From contig CAYVFB010000004.1 of NCBI GenBank assembly GCA_964450305.1, forward strand, positions 13,306 through 77,305: DNA of 64,000 nucleotides, read 5' to 3'. This stretch comes from JAAYJG01 sp964450305 (GTDB lineage Bacteria > Bacillota > Clostridia > DSM-8532). Every line of letters starts with the position of its first letter. Position 1 is the first letter of the stretch. The notes beneath the pieces are model-generated. The model saw nothing but the letters and a program-made list of their open reading frames with translations. It was not told the DNA's origin and ran no database searches. A program made the translations under genes and the position numbers. Positions 25,801-34,077 of the stretch are shown here, one piece after another.

Positions 25801-26364
25801 CTATGGTGTATCATGCAGGATGACGGTTAAAAACTTGCCAGGGCTGTTATCTACGGCTGTCTGGCCGTGGGGAATGGTGGGATCAAAATAGATCGAATCG
25901 CCGGGCTCCATGATGATTTCAGTGCCCCCCAGGATGATTTTGATTTGCCCCTCAAGAACATAATTGAATTCCTGGCCGGGGTGAGTGACCAGCGACATTT
26001 GCTTGTTTTCTTCCGGCTCAATAGTGACCAGAAGAGGCTCTATTTTTTTGTTTGCAAAATTGAAGGCAAGGTTTTGGAACTGATAACCCTTATATCTTTC
26101 AATATAAGGGGCCTCGCCCTTTTTCACATGGCAGTAAGATCGCAGGTGGGGGGATGTGCCGGTTAACAGCTCTGTCAGCTGTACCCCCAGAATTCCGGCA
26201 ATTTCATACAATTTACTGATAGGGATACCGGTCTGGGCATTCTCATATTCCATATAGGTATCGAGGGAAATGTTCAACCTTTGTGCAAGCGTGTTGCAGG
26301 ATATGTCGGAGATCTCCCTGAGCTCCCGAATTCTGTCCGCAATCCGGACATTGCTTTCCAACAT
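25801..26364 (-). CDS. XRE-family regulator with C-terminal cupin domain
   Basis: The product has 187 residues. An AGGAGG-like site precedes ATG 26364. Residues 5-65 form a helix-turn-helix (IRELREISDISCNTLAQRLN, YEIAGILGVQLTELL). Residues 110-185 form a cupin barrel (HPGQEFNYVLEGQIKIILGG, EPGDSIYFDPTIPHG), the ligand-sensing half of many regulators of acid and amine metabolism. The gene lies immediately upstream of the acyl-CoA synthetase on the same strand, so sensing of the acid or its CoA ester is a fair inference. Confidence 0.9.
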   Translation of the reverse strand: MLESNVRIADRIRELREISDISCNTLAQRLNISLDTYMEYENAQTGIPISKLYEIAGILGVQLTELLTGTSPHLRSYCHVKKGEAPYIERYKGYQFQNLAFNFANKKIEPLLVTIEPEENKQMSLVTHPGQEFNYVLEGQIKIILGGTEIIMEPGDSIYFDPTIPHGQTAVDNSPGKFLTVILHDTP

Positions 26365-26487
26365 GGTATATCCTCCTGTTCAATCGTTTAAAAAAAGACG
26401 AGAATGGTACCTGCATTTTATACTAGCATAAAAGCAGCACACAAACAAAGAGTTTTTTGCTGATTTGGGTCCTTCACATTGCTCCGG

Positions 26488-26529
26488 CGTTACTCCTGCG
26501 AAACAATGGCAGGTTTCACAGGAGTAACG
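26488..26529. repeat. 17-bp imperfect palindrome, partly repeated at 61.2 kb
   Basis: CGTTACTCCTGCGAAAC (26488-26504) pairs with GTTTCACAGGAGTAACG (26513-26529) with a single C-A mismatch. The right half with its flank (GGCAGGTTTCACAGG, 26508-26522 and on) recurs at 61235-61255 with one difference but without the left arm. There is no T-run, so a terminator role is doubtful. It may be a dispersed repeat. Confidence 0.6.
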
Positions 26530-26659
26530 TTCAGGCTGGTGAGATACTAAAACACATCTCCGGCAGGTAAAGACAATTGTTTTTGAATAATTTGATGGGA
26601 CTGAGCTAATATGGGTAATAAAAGATCAAAAACAATCTGAAAAAAGGTGACAGATCTTG

Positions 26660-26688
26660 TTGAACCCCGCGGATAATCAGGATATAAT
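26660..26688 (+). promoter_or_regulatory. Promoter of the homoserine dehydrogenase gene
   Basis: TTGAAC (26660-26665) and TATAAT (26683-26688) with a 17-base spacer. The transcript would start near 26695, only a few bases before the leader hairpin. Confidence 0.6.
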
Positions 26689-26702
26689 ATCGCTAATCGG
26701 AT

Positions 26703-26737
26703 AAGCGCATATTATTGGTGAGATGCGCTTGCTTTTT
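26703..26737 (+). terminator. Terminator-like hairpin in the hom leader (possible attenuator)
   Basis: AAGCGCAT (26703-26710) pairs with ATGCGCTT (26723-26730), followed by GCTTTTT. It lies right after the predicted start site and about 110 bases before the hom start codon, so it may cap expression or act as an attenuator. Confidence 0.6.
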
Positions 26738-26844
26738 ATACTGAAGGTACATAATGAAAACAATTTCAAACAGGGTATTCGAAGAAAATCCAATGGGAAA
26801 AGCCTTTGGTAGGACTAAAAGAACCCTGAGATAGGAGCAGCTTT

Positions 26845-28143
26845 ATGAAAAATGAACAAATTCATATTGGAATTATCGGATTGGGAACGGTTGGAACCGG
26901 TGTGGCAAGGGTATTGCTGCAGCAGCGGGAGCTTTTGAAAACCCGCAGCGGGATTACATTTAACCTGAAGGCCATTTCAGAGCTCGACTGGAGCAGAGAG
27001 AGAATTATTGATCTGACCACCGTTCACTGCACCACCGATGTCAATGAGTTGCTCGACGACCCCGAAATCAGTGTTATTGTGGAAACCATCGGCGGGTATC
27101 AGCCTGCTTTCAGCTTCATATCCAAAGCCCTGCAAAATGGCAAGCATGTGGTAACGGCCAACAAGGCGCTGATTGCAACCCATGGCCGTGAGCTGTTCAA
27201 AACAGCCTGGGAAAATGGCGTCAATCTCATGTTTGAAGCCAGCGTCGGCGGTGGCATACCCATCATCAAGGGCCTTAGAGAAGGCTTGATAGCCAATAAT
27301 ATTGAAAGCATTTATGGTATTTTAAATGGAACCTCCAACTATATTCTCACAAAGATGTACCAGGAAGGCCTTGAATTCTCCGAAGCACTAAAGGGTGCTC
27401 AGGAGAGAGGCTTTGCCGAAGCAGATCCCACACTTGATGTCAGCGGGGGGGACGCCGCCCACAAGCTTACCATCCTTGCGTCCATAGCTTCAAACAGCTT
27501 TGTCCCCTATGAAAGCATCTATATGGAGGGTATTACCGATATCACCAAACTGGATATTGATTTTGCCAAATCCTTCGGATACACCATCAAGCTGCTGGCC
27601 ATTTATCGCGTGATAAACGGCGGCCTTGATTTAAGAGTACATCCCACGCTGATCAGCAGCAAGCATCTGCTTTCTGCCGTCAGCAACGAGCTGAACGCTA
27701 TTTTTGTCAGTGGAGATTTTGTTGGCAATACGATGTTTTATGGCCCCGGAGCGGGGGAAAGACCTACCGCCAGCGCCATTGTCAGCGACATTGTGGATCT
27801 GTCCGGACGGTTGTGCAATAACGGGGAAAAACTGAGAAGCTCAATGATGAAACCCACCACGGAAGTAAAGCTGATTCCCAACGACGAAATCACAAATCGG
27901 TTTTATTTAAGGTTTTTCACAAGGGATATTCCGGGTGTGCTGACGAAAATTTCAGGCGTACTGGCTGACTGCGGTATATCGATTTCTTCCATGGTGCAGC
28001 TGGAAACCCATGAGAAAGAGAATTATGTCCCCATCGTGCTGCTGACCCATGAAGCGCTGGAGAAATCCATGGAGCAGGCCTTGAAGCGGATCCTCCAATT
28101 TGAATTTGTAAAAGAGAACTTTTTAAGGCTTCGCATTTTTTAG
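26845..28143 (+). CDS. hom: Homoserine dehydrogenase
   Basis: The product has 432 residues and reduces aspartate semialdehyde to homoserine with NAD(P)H in the threonine/methionine branch of the aspartate pathway. The Rossmann motif is GLGTVGTGVARVL at the N-terminus. The catalytic segment includes VTANKALIATHG and the family signature AEADPTLDVSGGDAAHK (Asp and Lys of the active site). A C-terminal ACT domain (about 350-430, FFTRDIPGVLTKISGVLADC) suggests feedback control by threonine. GATAGGAGCAG precedes the ATG. It is not fused to aspartokinase, and thrB/thrC do not follow. Confidence 0.95.
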   Translation: MKNEQIHIGIIGLGTVGTGVARVLLQQRELLKTRSGITFNLKAISELDWSRERIIDLTTVHCTTDVNELLDDPEISVIVETIGGYQPAFSFISKALQNGKHVVTANKALIATHGRELFKTAWENGVNLMFEASVGGGIPIIKGLREGLIANNIESIYGILNGTSNYILTKMYQEGLEFSEALKGAQERGFAEADPTLDVSGGDAAHKLTILASIASNSFVPYESIYMEGITDITKLDIDFAKSFGYTIKLLAIYRVINGGLDLRVHPTLISSKHLLSAVSNELNAIFVSGDFVGNTMFYGPGAGERPTASAIVSDIVDLSGRLCNNGEKLRSSMMKPTTEVKLIPNDEITNRFYLRFFTRDIPGVLTKISGVLADCGISISSMVQLETHEKENYVPIVLLTHEALEKSMEQALKRILQFEFVKENFLRLRIF

Positions 28144-28198
28144 GGATTATGATACAATGTGAACAGAGCACCCAAAATATGTATAGGAGGATGAAGAA

Positions 28199-28819
28199 AT
28201 GTCAAAAAGGCTGATTCCAATCCTTTTAGTTGTCGCGATGATGTTCTCTGTGTTTACCGCATGCGGCAGGAAGAAAACCCCCGAAGACGAGATCAATGCT
28301 GCCAGGGAGCAAATTGAAGATCTGCCTGTTCAACTGGATGATAAAACCGAGGAACTGCTGGATAAGGCGGAGAATATCGATACAGACAACATTCCCGCAC
28401 TCGCTCCTGCCAACATCAAGGTAACGGTTGACCTGCCGGAGGGCTGGGAAGAGGATAAGGATACGACGAATGTTGTTGTAGCCTATAAAAAGGATACCAA
28501 CATGTTCAACCTTATGCAGGGCTATGCCTACAGTGAAGTGAACAATGCCAAGGACCTTGCAAAACTTGATTTGGAGCAGCTTAAGGAATATTTCGAAGAT
28601 GCTGCTTTTTCAGAAGTAGAAGATATAACAGTTGCTGGGATGGAAGGGTATAAGTATTCGATTGAGATTTCCATCACAGAGTCAATGAAACAAGTACAGA
28701 TGTACGTTTATTTCGAAAAGGGCGGGGATTATTATAAAGTCATGAGTGCCTGGTTCAGCAATGATGAGGAAGGGAAAGAGGATATCGAGCATATCCTGAC
28801 TTCCATGAAAATAGAGTAA
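28199..28819 (+). CDS. Lipoprotein of unknown function
   Basis: The product has 206 residues. The signal sequence ends in lipobox VFTACG, so the mature protein is lipid-anchored. A charged helical segment (about 27-65) precedes a compact alpha/beta domain (about 80-206: VTVDLPEGWEEDKD, VAYKKDTNMFNLMQGY, VAGMEGYKYSIEISI, YYKVMSAWFSNDEEGKED), similar in style to PsbP/DUF-type domains of clostridial lipoproteins. AGGAGGATG precedes the start. It is the first of three same-strand genes, followed by an SPFH-like protein and an SH3 membrane protein. Confidence 0.75.
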   Translation: MSKRLIPILLVVAMMFSVFTACGRKKTPEDEINAAREQIEDLPVQLDDKTEELLDKAENIDTDNIPALAPANIKVTVDLPEGWEEDKDTTNVVVAYKKDTNMFNLMQGYAYSEVNNAKDLAKLDLEQLKEYFEDAAFSEVEDITVAGMEGYKYSIEISITESMKQVQMYVYFEKGGDYYKVMSAWFSNDEEGKEDIEHILTSMKIE

Positions 28820-28846
28820 GTGCTATGAACAAAGGAGATGAAGCTC

Positions 28847-29677
28847 ATGAGTGAGTTCAATCCCATACTGGTTCAGGAAGAATTCAAGGGGATAAGCATT
28901 TTTGATGAAAAGCCGCAGGTAAAGCCCGGCACCGTCAGGGTTTACCTGGGAACAGGGGAACATTGCGCTGTTTTTATGTCAGGAAGCAATATCACTCGTT
29001 CCGAGTTAATGGCCGGTCAGTATTCCAATGTTTATGTGGTTGAACTGCAGGAATTTCCGAGAACCTATGAACAAACTCTGGGTTCATCCGACGATCTGGC
29101 CGGGTTTACTGTAAAGATCACCCTTTCCATACGGGTCGCCCATCCCGAGCTCTTTGTTCGTGCCATGGTGAAGGATGTTCCAAAGCTCGTTTCGCAAAAA
29201 CTGTCGCCTTATCTTGAAAATATCAGCATGAATTATGCTCCGGACAAAAGCCAGGATTTACAGCGGGAAAGCCTTACGCTTTTGTCCCGTACAAGCTTTC
29301 AGCAAAGCCTGGAAAAGGATTACGGGCTTTTCGTCAACGTGGAAAGCATCCTGGTCAGGCCCGACGCCAATGCATTGGAGCTGATTCAGCAAACCCGCAG
29401 GCATCAGGACGAGCATGAACAAGCCGTGAAAAAGCTGGAAGAGGATTATACACTGCAGATGGCGCGGCAGAAAAAAGAAGCCGAAATAAAGCTTGCTGAA
29501 ATGGAGCACAGGTTTGAAATACGCAACAAGGAAGCCGCGCTGAAGCTGAAAAAGCCCGATGCCAGCCAGGAAAGAATTGCAGAAAAACCCGGACAAGCTG
29601 AAAGCCCGGAAGAAAATACCGACCTTGGGGATGACTTTTCAATTGAAATTTCCGGTTGGGAAAGTGAGGATTCATGA
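28847..29677 (+). CDS. SPFH/band-7-like cytosolic protein with coiled-coil tail
   Basis: The product has 276 residues. ATG 28847 is nine bases after AAAGGAG. ATG 28838 sits inside that site and is rejected. The N-terminal 170 residues have the SPFH pattern: YSNVYVVELQEFPRTYEQ, GFTVKITLSIRVAHPELF, then a helical LVSQKLSPYLENISMNYA and YGLFVNVESILVRP. A strongly charged coiled coil (about 180-240, EQAVKKLEEDYTLQMARQKK) follows. There is no membrane helix, so it differs from stomatins and flotillins. Its stop overlaps the next ATG, so the two are translationally coupled. It may assemble a ring or scaffold for the partner membrane protein. Confidence 0.6.
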   Translation: MSEFNPILVQEEFKGISIFDEKPQVKPGTVRVYLGTGEHCAVFMSGSNITRSELMAGQYSNVYVVELQEFPRTYEQTLGSSDDLAGFTVKITLSIRVAHPELFVRAMVKDVPKLVSQKLSPYLENISMNYAPDKSQDLQRESLTLLSRTSFQQSLEKDYGLFVNVESILVRPDANALELIQQTRRHQDEHEQAVKKLEEDYTLQMARQKKEAEIKLAEMEHRFEIRNKEAALKLKKPDASQERIAEKPGQAESPEENTDLGDDFSIEISGWESEDS

Positions 29678-30537
29678 TGAACAGGATCATTTCTGTCTTC
29701 CTTCATATGATTCAATCACTGGACGTGACATGGAGAGTTTTCGTTACTTTTCTGGCTGCAGTCGTTGTCACCTGCCTGGTGCTTTTTGTGTTTTTTCCGT
29801 TGTTTCTTGCTCTGCTGAGGCTTGTTCTGCGTTTGTTGCATAAAATCCTTCTCGCAGTCACAAATTTCTGCATCAGGAAATGGGGAAAGGTTGTAATCCG
29901 CTCCAGGAAGAAAACCGGCAAGTTTCCTCAGGCGCTGGTGAATATTGAAGATTTTTTCCTTCGCGTGGTCACATCCATTTCAAAGTTCTTTGATCGAATC
30001 ATTCTCTGGAAGCCGCCTTATGGGGCAATCAGCATTCGAGTTGTGCTGATATCCTGCATCTTGCTGGTGCTGTTTACCGTCGCAATATGGGTCATACCAG
30101 CATCCAACCGGGCATTGACAGCCTTCCAGGTGTCCTGGGAAAAGGAATATGTATCAGGTGTGGATGAACCCGTGGTACTTGTCATGGATAGGAAACCACA
30201 GGTGTATTATACCCTGGCCGATGACTCGGTCAATTTCCGTAAAACCCCCGACGGGGAAGTGCTTGCAAAGCTGACAGAACCGGGGCTGCTGCTGCGATAT
30301 CTCGGGAAAACCGAAGACCAATGGCTGAATGTGGAGTATTTCGAGGAAAACCGGAGGGTACAGGGTTGGATCCATGAAACAATGGTTTCACGCTGGGATG
30401 CAAGAAAGAATTCCCTGGGGTATCTAAAGCCAGGAGATAAACTCAGACTGTCGGCATCGGAAATTCCCATCTTCACCTGTGAGATTGTTGGGCTTGAACA
30501 GGCTGAGGACGGAACCGTACATATTATCCTGAAATAA
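29674..30537 (+). CDS. Membrane protein with extracytoplasmic SH3-type domain
   Basis: The product has 287 residues from ATG 29674, which overlaps the previous stop as ATGA. A second ATG at 29677 is equally possible. TM1 is about 22-50 (FVTFLAAVVVTCLVLFVFFP), then a basic cytosolic loop of about 60 residues, TM2 about 120-142 (VVLISCILLVLFTVAIWVIP), then an outer domain with an SH3b-like segment (about 175-235: SVNFRKTPDGEVLAKLTEPG, QGWIHETMVSRW). SH3b domains often bind cell-wall peptides. The operon thus joins a lipoprotein, an SPFH-like cytosolic protein and a wall-facing membrane protein. Confidence 0.7.
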   Translation: MMNRIISVFLHMIQSLDVTWRVFVTFLAAVVVTCLVLFVFFPLFLALLRLVLRLLHKILLAVTNFCIRKWGKVVIRSRKKTGKFPQALVNIEDFFLRVVTSISKFFDRIILWKPPYGAISIRVVLISCILLVLFTVAIWVIPASNRALTAFQVSWEKEYVSGVDEPVVLVMDRKPQVYYTLADDSVNFRKTPDGEVLAKLTEPGLLLRYLGKTEDQWLNVEYFEENRRVQGWIHETMVSRWDARKNSLGYLKPGDKLRLSASEIPIFTCEIVGLEQAEDGTVHIILK

Positions 30538-30559
30538 CGGATTGCCAATAAATACGGAA

Positions 30560-30582
30560 ACCCCCACTGTGTTCGTGGGGGT
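30560..30582. other. Hairpin after the SH3 protein gene
   Basis: ACCCCCAC (30560-30567) pairs with GTGGGGGT (30575-30582). There is no T-run on the plus strand, so it is a weak terminator or mRNA-end structure. Confidence 0.4.
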
Positions 30583-30673
30583 CATATCACAACGAGCAAA
30601 ATTTAAATGTTTTTGCAAATAAAAGGATTCGTACACGATGATTTTTTACTGAGCAGGTAGAAAGGACGGTGAA

Positions 30674-31060
30674 ATGGTGGATTCAGATTTAATTCAATTT
30701 ATTCAAAATGACAGGTTTGCCAAACTGGTGGGAACAAAGCTTGTCGAGGTAAAGCCCGGATATGCCAGGGTACAGATGGAAGTCACTGAGAATCATCTCA
30801 ATGGCGTGAACATGGTTCAGGGCGGCGCTATTTTTGCGCTGGCCGATTACGCGTTTGCTGCGGCATGCAACTCTTCGGGCATGCTTACGGTAGGCATCAA
30901 TGTGAATATTTCATACATTAAATCGCCCAGAGGGAAGGTTCTTACAGCCATTGCGAATGAAGTTTCATCCGGGAAAAAGATTTGTTCGGTTCATATCGAT
31001 GTTCAGGATGAGAATAATGATCTGATTGCAGTCGTCCAGGCGACCGGATACAGGAAATAG
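30674..31060 (+). CDS. PaaI-family hotdog thioesterase
   Basis: The product has 128 residues, a typical single hotdog domain. GAAAGGACGG precedes ATG 30674. The active-site helix region reads NHLNGVNMVQGGAIFALADY, corresponding to the H(N)..G..HGG..F.LAD pattern of PaaI thioesterases, here with Gln in place of the usual His of HGG. The later strand is VGINVNISYIKSP. It should hydrolyse acyl- or aryl-CoA esters. The substrate is unknown. No functional partner is adjacent. Confidence 0.88.
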   Translation: MVDSDLIQFIQNDRFAKLVGTKLVEVKPGYARVQMEVTENHLNGVNMVQGGAIFALADYAFAAACNSSGMLTVGINVNISYIKSPRGKVLTAIANEVSSGKKICSVHIDVQDENNDLIAVVQATGYRK

Positions 31061-31150
31061 ATTGTTTTGGCCTTTTCATTCTGAAATTCAGGCTATCCTG
31101 CGCTGGAATATTCTTGATTCGATTGCTGGATGTTGGGGTAAGTTTTAGTT

Positions 31151-32227
31151 ATGAAAAGGAAGAAGTTAGTTGGAAGAAGTTTACGAATATTTTACCTCAT
31201 GCTCGCAGGCACAGCGCTGACGCATTTGTTTTATGTTTTCTATTTTTATGCTGTTGGCAGTCATTTTATGTCCATTTTTAACGTGTTTTCCGTTGCCTTT
31301 TACATAGCTCTCTTTATTGTTTTCCTGAACAGAAAATATTTGGGTGTCATGATATTCCTTTTTATAGAGGTCTGCGTACATTCATTTTTCGCTGTTGTTG
31401 CTGTGGGGCTGAACAGTGGGTTTGAATGGTTTATTATTTGTGTCGTCTTTTCCATATTCTTTGTCAAGGATATCACTCAGGCCAGCAGAAAGGTCATCTA
31501 TGTGTTATATGCCTTTGCGTTTCTAACCATGATCAGCATGCGGCTTATTCCACATTACCTCGATATTTCAGTATTACGGGTGTATCCTTCGGAATCACAA
31601 AGCCTTTTTGTATTCATTTTTAATGTTACCGTGGCATTTTTCCTGCTGATGTGCTTTTTGATCATATACCTCGATGATGTGGAAAAAGATAAAATTATCC
31701 TAAAGCGGCAAAATGCCCGCCTCCTCGAGCTGGCAAGGGTGGATTCGCTCACCGGTCTTTTAAACCGGCGGGCGATGAAACAAAGGCTGGAAAATGCTTT
31801 TTATGCAAAAAGTAATTACAATGTGGATTTTGTTATTGCCATCGTGGACATAGACAATTTTAAGCAAATCAATGATCAATACGGCCATTCCTGTGGTGAT
31901 CAGGTGATCAAGAGGCTGGCGTCAATTATCCAGCGAAAAGTGAGAGAGACCGATTATGTTTCCCGTTGGGGCGGTGACGAATTACTCATTCTGCTGAACA
32001 AGTCCTCGATGGAGGGTGCCGTTTCAACGATGAAGAGAATTTTTTACCAGATTACCAATACAAAAATGAAATATGATCAATACAGCCTAAAGGTTACCGT
32101 GACCATTGGAATGTGTTCCAGCGAAGGATACTATTTACTGCAGGATATTATTGTTGAAGCAGACAAGAGGCTTTATAGCGGAAAACGCAAAGGAAAAAAC
32201 CGCATCGTGCATTCTGATGAAGAATAA
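31151..32227 (+). CDS. Membrane diguanylate cyclase (GGDEF protein)
   Basis: The product has 358 residues. The first 185 or so residues contain six predicted membrane helices forming a sensor of unknown type, followed by a short coiled coil (KDKIILKRQNARLLELARVD). The GGDEF domain follows: DSLTGLLNRRAM, VDIDNFKQINDQYGHSCGD, and the active loop RWGGDELLIL. The last Phe of the motif is Leu, a change usually tolerated. The inhibitory I-site RETD is present five residues before the loop, so product feedback is likely. It makes cyclic di-GMP, which controls motility and surface behaviour. The ribosome binding site is weak. Confidence 0.92.
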   Translation: MKRKKLVGRSLRIFYLMLAGTALTHLFYVFYFYAVGSHFMSIFNVFSVAFYIALFIVFLNRKYLGVMIFLFIEVCVHSFFAVVAVGLNSGFEWFIICVVFSIFFVKDITQASRKVIYVLYAFAFLTMISMRLIPHYLDISVLRVYPSESQSLFVFIFNVTVAFFLLMCFLIIYLDDVEKDKIILKRQNARLLELARVDSLTGLLNRRAMKQRLENAFYAKSNYNVDFVIAIVDIDNFKQINDQYGHSCGDQVIKRLASIIQRKVRETDYVSRWGGDELLILLNKSSMEGAVSTMKRIFYQITNTKMKYDQYSLKVTVTIGMCSSEGYYLLQDIIVEADKRLYSGKRKGKNRIVHSDEE

Positions 32228-32338
32228 AGCCAAAGCATGGGTGTGGTTTTTTTATTTATTTACATTTATAGCTAACTGCTTTTGGGAGGCCTGGCCATTG
32301 TTGGAAGTATACCATGTGAGTATAAGGAGGTTTAAGCG

Positions 32339-32746
32339 ATGAAGTTTTGCTGGTGCACCATCATGGTTAGAGACATGGAAGAGTCCATCCGTTTCTACCA
32401 TGATATTGTGGGGCTTTCCATCAGGAGGGAGCTGACCGCATGGCCCAATATTAAACTTGTTTTTATGGGCGATGGCGGGGATGAGCTGGAACTGATTCAC
32501 AACCCCAGGCTGAATGCCGAAACCATGGGCAGTGGGCTTTCTATCGGTTTTATTACCGAGTCGGTGGAGGAAATGATGCAATTTGTTCAATCCAAAGGGA
32601 TCGAGATTGAAAGTGGTCCTTTCCGACCGAACCAATTTGTGACATTTTTCAATGTTCGTGACCCAAATGGGCTTCGGGTTCAATTCATTGAAAAGAATTA
32701 TCCACATGGCGCAGGAGATATGGAACCCCCATTCGATAACGCATAA
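32339..32746 (+). CDS. VOC-superfamily (glyoxalase/bleomycin-resistance-like) protein
   Basis: The product has 135 residues. AAGGAGG precedes ATG 32339. The two beta-alpha-beta-beta-beta halves are clear: MVRDMEESIRFYHDIVGLSI, GGDELELIHNP, FITESVEEMMQFVQSKGIEI and RDPNGLRVQFIE. The metal ligand positions of glyoxalase I are partly present (Glu in ELELI and QFIE). It could be a lactoylglutathione lyase-like enzyme or another metal-dependent lyase or dioxygenase. The substrate is not inferable. Confidence 0.88.
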   Translation: MKFCWCTIMVRDMEESIRFYHDIVGLSIRRELTAWPNIKLVFMGDGGDELELIHNPRLNAETMGSGLSIGFITESVEEMMQFVQSKGIEIESGPFRPNQFVTFFNVRDPNGLRVQFIEKNYPHGAGDMEPPFDNA

Positions 32747-32801
32747 AGAGGCCCCATACCATGTACACCCTTGATGACGCCTGGATTTTAAGCCATCTGG
32801 T

Positions 32802-33977
32802 TTATAGGGTTTGTATGGCCTCGCCCAGGCGCCGGATACCTTCCACAATCAATTCCTCACAGCTGTAGGAATAGTTCAGGCGCATGGTGTTTTCATGCCC
32901 GCCGTTGGGGAAGAAGGAGCCCCCCGGTACAAAAGCAACATTGTTCCGAAGGCTTTTTTCAAGCAACTCCCTGGCATTCATCCCATCGGGCAGTGTAAGC
33001 CACAAAAACAGCCCCCCCTGCGGGTGTGAAGGTTGAACAGAATTCGGCAGGTATCGTGTAATAGCCTCCAGCATAACATCTCTGCGCGCATGGTAAACCT
33101 GTTGCAGCTTTGTAATATGAGCCTCCAGATCAAACTGCTGAAGAATTTCATGAATGCACATTTGTGTTGTCATGGCAGTATGTAAATCCGCACCTTGCTT
33201 CAGCAGGGCATATTTGCGGATGATGTCTGTCTGTGCGGCTATCCACCCTGTACGAAAACCGGGAACCAGGATTTTTGAAAAGGTTCCCGTAAATATTATC
33301 TGTCCTTTTGTGTCCATGGACAGTAAAGACGGCAGACGCTCTCCTTCATAGCGCAATTCGCCATAAGGGTTGTCTTCCAGGACGGGTATGTCATGTCGTC
33401 CGATGACATCCATAAAAGCTTTTCGGCGTTCCATCGACCAGGAATTACCCGTGGGGTTTTGAAAATCGGGAATGACATAGATCAGCCGGATGCCTTCAAT
33501 TTCCGCAAGAAGCTTTTCAAGACCGTCCGGTTTTACACCCTCACTGTCGGTGGGTATCTCCACAAAGCGAGGCATATAGGCGCGAAATGCATTCAACGCC
33601 GCAAGGTAGGTAGGGCTTTCACATAAGACTACAGAGCCCTCATCCAAAAACAGCTTTCCGGTAAAATCCAGCCCCTGCTGGGAACCGCTGGTAATGAGAA
33701 TCTGTTCTCCATCAACACTTGCATCAAACTTGATTTTCATTCGCCGGGCAATCTTCTCGCGCAGTGGAGTATAGCCTTCGGTGCAGGCATATTGTAAAGC
33801 TTGTTCGGGCTTAAGTGATAGCACTGAATTCATGCTTGCACGAATTGCTTCGGACGGAAAAAGCTCGGGTGCTGGCATTCCTCCTGCAAAGGAAATCATT
33901 TCGGGTCTCTCGGTTAACTTCAGCAGATCCCTGATCTCTGAAGCTTTCAGATATTTCATACATTTCGAAAATTGCAT
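32802..33977 (-). CDS. PLP-dependent aminotransferase (class I/II, LysN/2-aminoadipate type)
   Basis: The product has 391 residues. GGAGGAATT precedes ATG 33977. The fold-type I aminotransferase motifs are FAGGMPAPELFP, GSQQGLDFTGKLFLDEG, YVIPDFQNPTGNSW, DNPYGELRY and the PLP lysine in GTFSKILVPGFRTGW. It resembles the enzyme half of the MocR protein encoded just upstream (GSQQGLD and PYGELRY/AYGELRY are shared). It transfers an amino group from an amino acid to a 2-oxo acid. It is probably co-transcribed with, or controlled by, that regulator, with a 100-base gap. Confidence 0.92.
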   Translation of the reverse strand: MQFSKCMKYLKASEIRDLLKLTERPEMISFAGGMPAPELFPSEAIRASMNSVLSLKPEQALQYACTEGYTPLREKIARRMKIKFDASVDGEQILITSGSQQGLDFTGKLFLDEGSVVLCESPTYLAALNAFRAYMPRFVEIPTDSEGVKPDGLEKLLAEIEGIRLIYVIPDFQNPTGNSWSMERRKAFMDVIGRHDIPVLEDNPYGELRYEGERLPSLLSMDTKGQIIFTGTFSKILVPGFRTGWIAAQTDIIRKYALLKQGADLHTAMTTQMCIHEILQQFDLEAHITKLQQVYHARRDVMLEAITRYLPNSVQPSHPQGGLFLWLTLPDGMNARELLEKSLRNNVAFVPGGSFFPNGGHENTMRLNYSYSCEELIVEGIRRLGEAIQTL

Positions 33978-34077
33978 TATAATTCCTCCATTCAGTTGTG
34001 TCCAGGAAAGTGGTTCGTTGTGATCGATCGGGGCATTGATTCGGCTCCTGGCCTACTCCGCTTAGGCACCGGTTCGC

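Larger units (their letters stand above)
26365..26844. other. Intergenic region upstream of hom
   Basis: About 480 bases. It contains a long palindrome (26488-26529), the hom promoter (26660-26688) and a terminator-like hairpin in the leader (26703-26737), all listed separately. No gene was seen. Confidence 0.5.

Noticed and set aside
26690..26844. T-box leader before hom
   Set aside because: No AGGGTGGTACCGCG-like T-box sequence is present, and the leader is too short.
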